In this document: in pieces, positions 8,692 to 17,896 of the stretch
How the letters are laid out: every line of letters starts with the position of its first letter
Position numbering within the stretch: position 1 is the stretch's first letter
NCBI GenBank assembly: GCA_038231255.1
Contig: JBBRLR010000009.1
Location: 14,777 to 78,776, forward strand
Direction of reading: 5' to 3'
Length of the DNA stretch: 64,000 nt
Origin: JALYUS01 sp038231255
GTDB taxonomy: Bacteria > Chloroflexota > Chloroflexia > Thermomicrobiales > JALYUS01
The notes under the pieces: model-generated
Seen by the model: only the letters and a program-made list of their open reading frames with translations
Told to the model about the DNA's origin: nothing
The model's database searches: none
Program-made: the position numbers and the translations under genes

Positions 8692-8983
8692 GTGGTTTCT
8701 CCTTGCGATAATCTGCCCAAGTCCCTGTGAATCGGAGCACGTATAACCTCCATGTGCTTCGATACTTCTTGACTCTAACATCAACATTTACGCTAATCAA
8801 GGCCTATGGGTAATGTTTACTCCTAATGATTTTTCTAGCTTAGATGTCAAAAATATTGATTGGGCCAAAAAGTCGTAATGTAGGGGAATTACTATTGTAG
8901 CGGGGCATCATCCCCCAATAAGCGCGCGGTTATACCCGTCACCGCGACCGTGCAAGGCGATTGATGAAGTTCGTGGGTCTGTG

Positions 8984-9580
8984 TTATCCGGTCGGACGCC
9001 GACGCCAGCGCAGCCAGACATGCACCAACCGCTGCACGGCGGTGACGTAGGTCAGGACGGCGAGCGCCCAGAGGATCGCATCCGTCCAGCCAAAAAGCAG
9101 GAATGCGCCGAGGCCAACGACGCGCTCCGGTCGGGCAAGAATGCCGACTTCGTTGTCGAAGCCGAGCGCCTCGGCACGGGCGCGGGCATAGGAGACGAGC
9201 AGCGACCCCGTCGCGCAGCCATAAATGAGCAGCGTGCGCATCACTGCGTGCGTTTGGTCGTGCTGGACATGCCAAAGGACGCCGAAGAAGAGGATTACCT
9301 CGGAATAGCGGTCGAGATTCGAATCGAGGAATGCGCCGAACGTCGAGCCCTTGCCCGTCGCCCGCGCCAGCGCGCCATCGAGCAGATCGAACGGCGCGGC
9401 GAGCAGGAGCAGCAAGCCGCCGAGGCCGAAGCGCCCTGTCGCGAGCACGACCGCGACCGCGCCATTGATGACGAGGCCGAGCAGGCTTGCCATATCGGGC
9501 GTCAGGCCGACCCGCGCGACGGCCCGACCAACCTGATCCATGCGCGTGCGGACACTGTCCTTGACGAGGTTGGAGATCAT
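8984..9580 (-). CDS. CDP-alcohol phosphatidyltransferase (phosphatidylinositol-phosphate synthase-like)
   Basis: Integral membrane enzyme of 198 aa that condenses a CDP-linked lipid with a polar alcohol. The diagnostic D-x2-DG-x2-AR-x8-G-x3-D-x3-D motif is complete: D65, D68-G69, A72-R73, G82, D86, D90. About six membrane helices are expected. The ATG at 9580 overlaps the stop of the preceding PimA-like gene as ATGA, so the two are translationally coupled. Because the partner is PimA-like, inositol phosphate (or inositol) is the most likely acceptor, as for actinobacterial PgsA1. Glycerol phosphate (PgsA) remains possible, because the motif is shared. Confidence 0.8.
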   Translation of the reverse strand: MISNLVKDSVRTRMDQVGRAVARVGLTPDMASLLGLVINGAVAVVLATGRFGLGGLLLLLAAPFDLLDGALARATGKGSTFGAFLDSNLDRYSEVILFFGVLWHVQHDQTHAVMRTLLIYGCATGSLLVSYARARAEALGFDNEVGILARPERVVGLGAFLLFGWTDAILWALAVLTYVTAVQRLVHVWLRWRRRPTG

Positions 9581-10737
9581 CGCAGCGCGACAGAGAGCGA
9601 CGCGACACGCCGCTGCAATTTTTCCGCCTGGTAGTATTGCTCCACGACCCGCTTGCCCACTTCGTCCCACGAGTACTGCATCGCGGTCGCGCGGCCGGCT
9701 GCGCCCATCGCACGCGACAGCGACCGATCCGAGAGGAGGCGCACGAGCGCCATCGCGAGGGCCTGCGCGGATTCCGGCTCGACCATCAGCCCCTCGACGC
9801 CATTCGTGAGGATACCGAGGTGGCCGGGAATCGCCGTCGTCACGACCGGCTTGCCCGATGCCATCGCCTCCATCACCACCATCCCGAATGACTCGCGGCC
9901 CGTCGCGGGCGAGCAGAAGACATCCGCACTCGCGTAGTAGCGCGGCAAGTCATCGCCCGTGACGTAGCCGACAAACTCGACGTTGCGTTCCAAACTGTGG
10001 TTCTCGATGAACTTCAGGTAGCGCTTCGGGGTTCCCCGCCCGACGACGAGCAGCCGCACATCCGGGAACTGTGCCCGGACAAGGGCAACGGCGCGCGTCA
10101 GGTACTTGAAGCCTTTGCGTGCGTCGTTGTAGCGTCCGACGAACACGATGGTCGGTCGCCCGTCACGGTACTGCGTCAACGGCGCGACCTGCGGCCCGTA
10201 GCGCTCCGGCTCGATGCCGTTCGGGACGACGACGACGCGACCGGGGAAGTAGTTCTGCACGTAGGCCCGCGCTGCACGGGAGACGGCGATGCGCCCATGC
10301 AACATGCGGAAGTCACGCCGCAGATAGGGCCGGAATGTCGCGTATCCCATGTTCGATTCGCTAAACGCGTGGAATGTCCCGACATTGATACTCGTCGAGT
10401 GACGGAGGACGACATGCGGCAGGTTCGGCATTAGCGGCTCGTGCAGGTGGATAATGTCGAACTTCTCAGCGCGCAGCACCTCTTTGACTGGCTTGCTGAG
10501 CGCAAACGGTTGGAGCGTGATCCAGGCGGATGAGCCGTTGGCGGGAAATTTGACGGCGCGCCCGATGCCGTAGAAATCCTGCCCGACGACGAACTCATCG
10601 TCGTTGCCCGTGCCCGCAGGCGCGATCAGCGTGACCTGGTGTCCCATCACCCGCAGCACGGCGGAGAGATGACGGATGTGGTCGGCAACGCCACCCGGAA
10701 AGGCGATATCGTACGGCGACACAAGGGCGATCTTCAT
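9577..10737 (-). CDS. GT4 glycosyltransferase, PimA-like (phosphatidylinositol mannosyltransferase family)
   Basis: A 386-aa GT-B enzyme. It opens with MKIALVSPYDIAFPGGVADH, contains IIHLHEPLMPNLP, then VVPNGIEPERY, VGRYNDARKGFKYL and the donor-site region SPATGRESFGMVVMEAMASGKPVV. The PGGV and HEPL segments closely follow PimA, which mannosylates phosphatidylinositol on the cytosolic membrane face. The gene is sandwiched between a PHP-domain gene (ATGA overlap at 10737) and a CDP-alcohol phosphatidyltransferase (ATGA overlap at 9580). This matches the actinobacterial pairing of PI synthase with PimA. The mannose donor and inositol acceptor are inferred, not visible. Confidence 0.8.
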   Translation of the reverse strand: MKIALVSPYDIAFPGGVADHIRHLSAVLRVMGHQVTLIAPAGTGNDDEFVVGQDFYGIGRAVKFPANGSSAWITLQPFALSKPVKEVLRAEKFDIIHLHEPLMPNLPHVVLRHSTSINVGTFHAFSESNMGYATFRPYLRRDFRMLHGRIAVSRAARAYVQNYFPGRVVVVPNGIEPERYGPQVAPLTQYRDGRPTIVFVGRYNDARKGFKYLTRAVALVRAQFPDVRLLVVGRGTPKRYLKFIENHSLERNVEFVGYVTGDDLPRYYASADVFCSPATGRESFGMVVMEAMASGKPVVTTAIPGHLGILTNGVEGLMVEPESAQALAMALVRLLSDRSLSRAMGAAGRATAMQYSWDEVGKRVVEQYYQAEKLQRRVASLSVALR

Positions 10738-11609
10738 CGTTGCGCTCCGGGGGGTTCAGGGTTGGGGGTTCGAGGTTCGAGGTTGGGAATCCGGCGTTCC
10801 CCGAACCCCGAACCCCGAACCCCGAACCAGCCAACGACCTGCTGCGCTTTGCGGGCGGGGACAAGTACCCATGCTTTATACAGGCTCGTCCCTGCGATCT
10901 CGCGGTGCTCGTTGAACGTCCAGAAACGACCGTGCGCGCGGGTGGTGTGGGCAGAGAAAGCGGCGCGCAAGTCTTCGGGCGACGTGCCGGGAAAGGTCGT
11001 GTAGGCGGAGCCGATCAGCGTGCTCGAATGTGCGTCGCTCCCCGCCATCACGGGGAGAAGTAGCACCGAGCGGTTCACATCTTGCGCGCGGCGCCACGCA
11101 ACACGGCCCGCGACGCTCGGGTTGAGCATCTCGATCGCATCGAAGTAGCGACCATCCTGCCGCCCTTGCGCGCCAAGCGCGTGGATGCGGCGCAGTGTCC
11201 GCTCGCCGACGCTGGTCGTCAGCCACGACATCGGGTGCGGCACAATGGCGATACCGCCCGCCTCGTGGATCGCCGCAAGGGTGGCGTCAATGGTTTTCAG
11301 CATCGGGAAGGTACGGTCCACGAAGAGCGCGAGAAGGTGGCCATGGCGCGTCGTCACTTCCGTTCCGGTGATGACCTGCACGCGGCTCTTGCGGCGCTCG
11401 GCGGCATCACGGGCTTCCAACGCGCCCCGGATTTCGTCGTGATCGGTGACGGCAACGACATCAAGGTCGGTCTCGTTCTCGGCGTAGTCGAGTAACTGCG
11501 CGACGCTTTGCAGGCCGTCCACCGTATCAGTGTGCAAATGGATGTCCGCCCGACCGGCGCGCGGCCTCAGGGGCCGGTCCTCTTGCACGGTCACTGCATG
11601 AACATCCAC
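10734..11609 (-). CDS. PHP-domain phosphoesterase with repeat-derived C-terminal tail
   Basis: A 291-aa protein. The PHP metallo-phosphoesterase fold is clear: ADIHLHTD (first metal ligands, about residue 22), AVTDHDEI, TGTEVTT, IVPHPMSW and AGSDAHS. Such enzymes hydrolyse phosphoesters such as 3',5'-bisphosphates, histidinol phosphate or nucleotides; the substrate here is unknown. The domain is complete by about residue 260. The last 30 or so residues (from VVGWFGVRG onward) are low-complexity Pro/Asn/Glu/Arg sequence. They are translated from the heptad inverted repeat at 10754-10827. The stop nevertheless still overlaps the next start (ATGA). This suggests the repeat entered the 3' end of the gene while keeping coupling to the PimA-like gene. 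Confidence 0.8.
   Translation of the reverse strand: MDVHAVTVQEDRPLRPRAGRADIHLHTDTVDGLQSVAQLLDYAENETDLDVVAVTDHDEIRGALEARDAAERRKSRVQVITGTEVTTRHGHLLALFVDRTFPMLKTIDATLAAIHEAGGIAIVPHPMSWLTTSVGERTLRRIHALGAQGRQDGRYFDAIEMLNPSVAGRVAWRRAQDVNRSVLLLPVMAGSDAHSSTLIGSAYTTFPGTSPEDLRAAFSAHTTRAHGRFWTFNEHREIAGTSLYKAWVLVPARKAQQVVGWFGVRGSGFGERRIPNLEPRTPNPEPPGAQR
10754..10827. repeat. Heptad inverted repeat (units GGTTCGG-like), inside the PHP gene 3' end
   Basis: The left arm 10754-10788 consists of five 7-bp units: ggttcag, ggttggg, ggttcga, ggttcga, ggttggg. The right arm 10799-10827 is four copies of cccgaac plus one base. The arms are inverted relative to one another with a loop of about 10 nt. It has the same architecture as 49796-49865, 55112-55164 and 60677-60764, but a different heptamer. 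Confidence 0.85.
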
Positions 11610-11762
11610 GCGGTTCCCACTCCTTGCCGTCTGCGATTCTCACAGCGTCAGTATACCGAAGCCGCGCCCCGTCGTCCAAAGCGATAACACGCCCCCGGCG
11701 GACATTCCGCCCATTTATGCGTCATCGCTATCGCGAAGAAAGAGCGGAACCGCAGAACGAAG

Positions 11763-11787
11763 GGGACGGGCGGTTTGCGCCCGTCCC
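11763..11787 (-). terminator. Hairpin downstream of the secreted-protein gene
   Basis: GGGACGGGCG and CGCCCGTCCC form a perfect 10-bp stem with a 5-nt loop, 36 bp beyond the stop at 11823. On the minus strand it is followed by CTTCGTTCT rather than a clean U-run, so termination is likely but not certain. Confidence 0.5.
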
Positions 11788-11822
11788 ACAGGATGTCTTG
11801 GTATTGAGCGGCGTTAGGATGC

Positions 11823-12395
11823 CTACGCGCTCGCGATGTCGCCGCTGTCCTGCTCGGTGGTGTCACCCTTCTTGAAGGATTCCTTCCACTCGTGGTAGAT
11901 CAATCCCTGATCGCCAGCGGCATAATGGAAAGCGTACGTGGTGCCCGAGAACGTCGCCGTCATGCCAAAGGTTGCCTTGATGAATCCCGACGTCGTCGTG
12001 CATGCCGCCGGGGTAGCGCTACAGCCGTTCGGGTTGTAGGCGCCGCCCGTGACAACGCCTTCTTCCTCGCCGTGGAACCTGCCGGTGATACCAGCAAGAA
12101 CTGTCGAACCGTGGTGATTGCCAGTCTCGCAGCTGCCCGGACTCTGCCCAGCAATAGTGACAAACGTCCCGTCCTTGAACTCCTCCTGCACTGTGAACGT
12201 GCCGTCCCTATTGTCCTTCACTGTGAAGTCGCGGTTATCGGTGTCTGTCGCCCAGATGTTGCCGCATGTTCCACCGTCGCCGCCGGTGCTTGCGAAGGGG
12301 CCAAAGTGCTGCGTCCTGCCTTCCGCGCCCACACTGGTCGCAGAAACCAGCAACATCCCCAAAACCACGAAGAGACCGAGACATTTCGGTACCAT
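11823..12395 (-). CDS. Secreted protein of unknown function
   Basis: A 190-aa protein starting at the ATG 12395, preceded by GGAGGGGGAGAATC. The open frame continues 13 codons upstream but without a site. Residues 1-24 form a typical signal peptide (MVPK, hydrophobic core GLFVVLGMLLVSATSV, cleavage near VGA). The mature part is rich in Gly/Thr with alternating polar and hydrophobic residues, suggesting a beta-sandwich. It has four to five cysteines that could form disulphides (CGNIW, CETGNHH, CSATPAAC). It contains no catalytic motif I know. It has its own promoter and terminator, so it is an independent extracytoplasmic gene. Confidence 0.7.
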   Translation of the reverse strand: MVPKCLGLFVVLGMLLVSATSVGAEGRTQHFGPFASTGGDGGTCGNIWATDTDNRDFTVKDNRDGTFTVQEEFKDGTFVTIAGQSPGSCETGNHHGSTVLAGITGRFHGEEEGVVTGGAYNPNGCSATPAACTTTSGFIKATFGMTATFSGTTYAFHYAAGDQGLIYHEWKESFKKGDTTEQDSGDIASA

Positions 12396-12531
12396 GATTC
12401 TCCCCCTCCCGCGCGGTTCCCCGCGCTCTACCAATACAGCGAAGATGATCTACGCCGCCGACCCGTGCCCGCCATCTCCCAACCTACGCGCACAACGCAT
12501 AACATTTTCGTAGTATCTGTCGGCTTTGAAC

Positions 12532-12559
12532 ATAGTACGTCGAACTCGCCTTTTGTCAA
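12532..12559 (-). promoter_or_regulatory. Sigma-70 type promoter of the secreted-protein gene
   Basis: The minus strand reads TTGACA (12559-12554), a 16-bp spacer, then TACTAT (12537-12532). The long 5' leader to the ATG at 12395 is about 130 nt. Confidence 0.55.
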
Positions 12560-12619
12560 CAGCAGAGCTGATTGCGACGCACATCGTGCAGGGTCTCGGC
12601 GACGGGAGATATCGGAGCC

Positions 12620-12651
12620 AAAACGAAAGGGGCACCCACAAGGGATACCCC
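12620..12651 (-). terminator. Intrinsic terminator of the hrcA-grpE-dnaK operon
   Basis: The minus-strand RNA forms GGGGUAUCCC-UUGU-GGGUGCCCC (one bulged U, one G-U) followed by UUUCGUUUU. It lies 68 bp after the dnaK stop codon. Confidence 0.65.
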
Positions 12652-12718
12652 ATCCATCAGCGACGAGATGCTTCGCGCTCAGTCCTCATACTGCCCAGGG
12701 GGCGCATGAAGTCCTTCG

Positions 12719-14593
<1,875 letters not shown>

Positions 14594-14644
14594 TGGTTCG
14601 TTCCTTTCAATCGTGTCGTAGGGGGTTCGCAAACGCCCTACCTG

Positions 14645-15187
14645 TTATGTGCCACTCTTGCCGACTTTTACCAGCGCCGGGCGGATGACATTGCCGTGTA
14701 CGGTGTAGCCGCGGCGCAGTTCGGCCACGACGAAGTCGCCGCCGTCACCGTCCACCAGTACCGCTTCGTGCAGGGCTGGGTCGAACTTCTGACCGGCCGC
14801 CGCGATTGGCTGTACGCCTTCGCTTTCCAGCACATTGCGCAGTTTGTGGGCAACGAGCGCGACGCCATTCAGCCAGGCTTCGTGCTCGGCGCTCTTCGGC
14901 ACATTCGCCAGCGCGAGGTCGAAATCGTCCAGCACCGGCAGCACCTTGGCGATGACGATCAACCCCGCCATCTGCGCGTCGCGCTGCTTCTCCTGCTCGA
15001 CGCGCCGCTTATAGTTGAGGAATTCGGCCCGGGCGCGCTGCCAACTGTCGAGCAGTTCGGCGCTCCGGGCACGCTCGGCTTCCAACTGCACGGCGGGATC
15101 GTCAGAAACCGGCGCGGCGGGCGCTGCTTCGGGCGACGCGTCATTCGGCGCGGTCGCCTCCTGATCTACGGTCTGTTCTTCGCTCAT
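14645..15187 (-). CDS. grpE: Nucleotide exchange factor GrpE
   Basis: A 180-aa co-chaperone that releases ADP from DnaK. It has an acidic, Ala/Pro-rich disordered N-terminus (about 1-35). A long coiled-coil helix follows (about 35-90, containing WQRARAEFLNYKRRVEQE). The C-terminal beta domain carries LPVLDDFDLAL, GVQPI, FDPALHEAV and GYTVHGNVIRPALVKVGK, all typical of GrpE. It lies between hrcA and dnaK, 51 bp before the dnaK start. A REPIN-like palindrome lies between hrcA and grpE and could modulate relative expression. Confidence 0.96.
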   Translation of the reverse strand: MSEEQTVDQEATAPNDASPEAAPAAPVSDDPAVQLEAERARSAELLDSWQRARAEFLNYKRRVEQEKQRDAQMAGLIVIAKVLPVLDDFDLALANVPKSAEHEAWLNGVALVAHKLRNVLESEGVQPIAAAGQKFDPALHEAVLVDGDGGDFVVAELRRGYTVHGNVIRPALVKVGKSGT

Positions 15188-15206
15188 CTACTGCCATCCT
15201 CTTTCT

Positions 15207-15271
15207 GGTGGTAGCAAGCTTTCCAGCCTGCCGTCTCGCCGGGGAGGCAGGCTGAAAAGCCTGCTACCACC
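15207..15271. repeat. REPIN-like palindromic doublet, copy 1
   Basis: Arms ggtggtagcaagctttccagcc and its imperfect inverse ending cctgctaccacc, with a GC-rich loop. Each arm is itself a small dyad (GCAGGCT..AGCCTGC). It lies in the hrcA-grpE spacer. Confidence 0.75.
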
Positions 15272-15280
15272 GGGTAATCG

Positions 15281-16345
15281 TCACATGTCAAGACGCGGGT
15301 CGCGCGTTGTGTACAACTCCGTCAGCAAATCGCTCAATACCTGCGAGACGTACCGCACGGACGAGATCGTCCGCTCGTAATACATCCGCGTCGGCCCGAG
15401 CACGGCAACCATGCCAGTCACTTCGGACGGGATGCCGTAGGTTGCCAGCACGATCCCGAAGTCCCGCAGGGCGTCCCACTGATTCTCCGCACCGATAATC
15501 ACCTGCACGCTGTTCACCCGGTCCGCACCCTCGGTCGCGACGAGCAACTGCGGCAAGAGCGCCGTCAAGAGCGCGCCGCCGCGCAGCAACTCCACCAGCC
15601 GCCCCGCCCGCTCATGCCCGTCGAACTCGGGCTGCTGTAGGACATTACCGAGACCGTCGTGGACAACCTCCGCACTCATCGCTTCTTCGAGGTTCCGCAA
15701 CATGCGTACCGCCTCGTCAGCGACCACGCGGTCAATGCCGGTCGTGTGCGCGGCGGCTGTCGCGATCTCGGCCCGACCAAGGTTCGCCAAGTGCGCGCTG
15801 GCATTGTCCGCGACCGCGCGCAACGCCGTCTGATCGAACGCTGCCGGCAGCGTGACCATCGCCTGCCGCACCGCCCCCTCGCGCGTGACAAGGACGAGCA
15901 GCGCAGTCTTCTCCTGCACGGCGATCAGTTCGACATTCTTCACCTTCGGCAACCGCGCGCGCGGCGTCGTGACGACCGATACATTGCCCGCCACGCGCGC
16001 CAGCACCGACGCCGCCAGCTTCACCCACTCGTCGAGGTGCACTTCCACCTGGTGGAACTGATGCCGGATCAGCATCTGTTCGTTGGTCGAAAGGCTCGGC
16101 TGGTCCATCAGCCGTTCGACGTAGTAGCGATAGCCCGCATCGGTCGGCGTGCGGCCACCCGAGGTGTGCGCCTGCTGAATAAAGCCGAAACGTTCGAGCA
16201 ACGCCATGTCGTTGCGAACCGTCGCGCTCGAAATATCAAGCCCGCCGCGCTCCACGACGGTCTTCGAACCGATAGCGCGCATCGTTTCGGTATATTCGCG
16301 CACCAGCAGGCGGAGAATTCGCTCCTGCCGCTGGCTCAATCGCAT
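15281..16345 (-). CDS. hrcA: Heat-inducible transcription repressor HrcA
   Basis: Repressor of class I heat-shock genes that binds CIRCE and is kept active by GroEL in other bacteria. The 354-aa protein has an N-terminal winged helix (MRLSQRQERILRLLVREY, DISSATVRNDMALLERFGFI, SGGRTPTDAGYRYYV). A GAF-like central domain and a C-terminal domain (GAENQWDALRDFGIVLATYG, GMVAVLGPTRMYYERTISSV) follow. ATG 16345 gives the family-standard N-terminus; a GTG three codons upstream is an alternative. It is the first gene of hrcA-grpE-dnaK and has a CIRCE element 23 bp upstream, implying autoregulation. Confidence 0.95.
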   Translation of the reverse strand: MRLSQRQERILRLLVREYTETMRAIGSKTVVERGGLDISSATVRNDMALLERFGFIQQAHTSGGRTPTDAGYRYYVERLMDQPSLSTNEQMLIRHQFHQVEVHLDEWVKLAASVLARVAGNVSVVTTPRARLPKVKNVELIAVQEKTALLVLVTREGAVRQAMVTLPAAFDQTALRAVADNASAHLANLGRAEIATAAAHTTGIDRVVADEAVRMLRNLEEAMSAEVVHDGLGNVLQQPEFDGHERAGRLVELLRGGALLTALLPQLLVATEGADRVNSVQVIIGAENQWDALRDFGIVLATYGIPSEVTGMVAVLGPTRMYYERTISSVRYVSQVLSDLLTELYTTRDPRLDM

Positions 16346-16368
16346 CGCATCCACGTTCAAACCCCCGA

Positions 16369-16395
16369 TTAGCACTCTCGTCTCCCGACTGCTAA
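16369..16395. promoter_or_regulatory. CIRCE operator
   Basis: TTAGCACTC-N9-GACTGCTAA matches the CIRCE consensus TTAGCACTC-N9-GAGTGCTAA with one mismatch. It lies between the hrcA promoter and the hrcA start, so bound HrcA would block the whole hrcA-grpE-dnaK operon. Confidence 0.93.
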
Positions 16396-16402
16396 CATCG
16401 AG

Positions 16403-16431
16403 ACGATACCACTTGATACAGCCCATGTCAA
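16403..16431 (-). promoter_or_regulatory. Sigma-70 type promoter of hrcA-grpE-dnaK
   Basis: The minus strand reads TTGACA (16431-16426), a 17-bp spacer, TATCGT (16408-16403), immediately followed by CIRCE at the expected start point. Position and spacing agree with an HrcA-repressed vegetative promoter. Confidence 0.75.
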
Positions 16432-16526
16432 GACGTTGTCATATATTATGTCAACTCTATCGCTAGCGATTCCCGCCGTCTTCGCGTACCATTGCCACCT
16501 AAACCGCACGCGATGAAAGGCGATGC

Positions 16527-17885
16527 ATGAACGCGATCCCCTCCCTTACCGATGAACAGCATGTCCTGCCTCGGAGCGCGCGCCGCACTGATGCGGGCCT
16601 CCTGACGCTTGGCAATGTCCCGCTGACGACCTTCGCCTTGCGGTACGGCACGCCGCTCTATCTGTTCGACGACGAGCATCTGCGCGCGTCGCTCTGGCGC
16701 TTCCGTCGCGCCTTCGGCGAGCGGTTGCCCGCGCCCGCGACCTTTACGCTCTCGTATGCCTCAAAAGCATTCCTCTGCACCGCGCTCGTCCAGATTCTCG
16801 CGGAGGAGCGCGTCGGGCTGGACGTAAACTCCGGCGGCGAGTTGCACATCGCGCTCAAGGGCGGCATGGCCGCCGACATGATTCACATGCACGGCAACGC
16901 GAAGAGCGCGGACGAACTGCGCATGGCCGTCGAGCGCGGCGTCGGCCGGATCGTCGTGGACAACATGACCGAGATGTCGACGCTCGACCGGATTGCCGGG
17001 TCGCTCGACGCGCGGGCGGCGATCTGGCTCCGTGTCAACCCCGGTGTCGCTGTTCACACGCACGCAGCGATGGCGACCGGGCACCTCGATTCCAAGTTCG
17101 GTCTCCCGATCGAGACGGGCGACGCGGCACGCGCGGTCGAAGCGGCCATCGCCGCGCCAAACCTCGATCTGATGGGCCTGCACGCGCACATCGGCTCCTC
17201 GATTGCCGAGGCGGAACCGTATCAAGAGACGGCGCGCCGCTTTGTCCAGTTCGCCACCGAGATGCGCGCACGCCACGGATGGACAATGCGCGAGTGTAGC
17301 CCCGGCGGCGGCTTCGCTGTCCCCTATCTGCCCGACGATCACGCGCTCGATGCCGACACCGCCGCCGAGGCGATCATCGGCACGCTCGTCACTGCGTGCG
17401 GCGAGGCGGATTTTCCGGTGCCGGACATCACGATCGAGCCGGGCAAAGCGCTGATCGGCCCGGCGGCGATCGCGTTGTATTCCGTCAACAACATAAAAGA
17501 CATTGCCGGTGTCCGCCGCTTTGTCGCGGTGGACGGCGGCATGGCGGACAATATCCGTCCCGCGCTCTACGGCGCGCAGTACACCGTCCTGCTCGCCAAC
17601 CGCGCGCCGACGGGCGACCCGGTACTCAGCACCGTCGTCGGGCGGTACTGCGAGAGTGGCGACATCCTCGCGCGCGATGTACCGCTGCCCACCGACCTCG
17701 CACCCGGCGACCTGCTCGCCTTCCCGACCGCCGGTGCGTACAGCATCCCGATGTCCAGCCAGTACAATGGCGTGCCGCGCCCGGCCATCGTGCTCGTGCG
17801 CGAAGACGGCACGCACCAACTAATCCGCCGCCGCGAAACGTACGACGACCTGCTCCGCGCCGACGTGCCGCTCGAAGAAACGTAG
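16527..17885 (+). CDS. lysA: Diaminopimelate decarboxylase
   Basis: PLP enzyme that decarboxylates meso-diaminopimelate to L-lysine, the last lysine step. The 452-aa protein has an alanine-racemase-like barrel with the PLP lysine in YASKAFLC (about residue 77). It contains GLDVNSGGELHIA, the HAHIGS histidine loop, CSPGGGFAVPY, ITIEPGKALIG, and the C-terminal CESGDILA and GAYSIPMSSQYNG segments expected of LysA. It is divergent from hrcA and followed 11 bp later by an SDR gene. The reading direction lysA-SDR-deiminase-recN suggests one operon. Confidence 0.93.
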   Translation: MNAIPSLTDEQHVLPRSARRTDAGLLTLGNVPLTTFALRYGTPLYLFDDEHLRASLWRFRRAFGERLPAPATFTLSYASKAFLCTALVQILAEERVGLDVNSGGELHIALKGGMAADMIHMHGNAKSADELRMAVERGVGRIVVDNMTEMSTLDRIAGSLDARAAIWLRVNPGVAVHTHAAMATGHLDSKFGLPIETGDAARAVEAAIAAPNLDLMGLHAHIGSSIAEAEPYQETARRFVQFATEMRARHGWTMRECSPGGGFAVPYLPDDHALDADTAAEAIIGTLVTACGEADFPVPDITIEPGKALIGPAAIALYSVNNIKDIAGVRRFVAVDGGMADNIRPALYGAQYTVLLANRAPTGDPVLSTVVGRYCESGDILARDVPLPTDLAPGDLLAFPTAGAYSIPMSSQYNGVPRPAIVLVREDGTHQLIRRRETYDDLLRADVPLEET

Positions 17886-17896
17886 GGAGTCCCGTC

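Larger units (their letters stand above)
8428..8983. other. AT-rich intergenic island (about 555 bp)
   Basis: This stretch separates the HD-GYP gene from the CDP-alcohol transferase gene and is clearly richer in A+T than its neighbours. On the minus strand it holds TTGACA at 8850-8845 (a -35-like box without a convincing -10), a nine-codon open frame with a strong ribosome binding site (8691-8662), a strong terminator (8643-8607), and a TATACT box at 8486-8481 likely serving the HD-GYP gene. A weak stem AGCAC/GTGCT lies about 40-60 nt before the small frame. I recognise no riboswitch or known ncRNA family. Confidence 0.5.
12396..12718. other. Intergenic region between dnaK and the secreted-protein gene
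   Basis: About 320 bp. It contains the dnaK-side terminator (12620-12651) and the promoter of the secreted-protein gene (12532-12559). No coding frame with a credible start was seen, and no dnaJ. Confidence 0.5.

Noticed and set aside
8428..8900. A c-di-GMP riboswitch upstream of the HD-GYP gene
   Set aside because: I looked for the conserved GEMM core and tetraloop receptor and did not find them. The nearby terminator ends an upstream unit instead.
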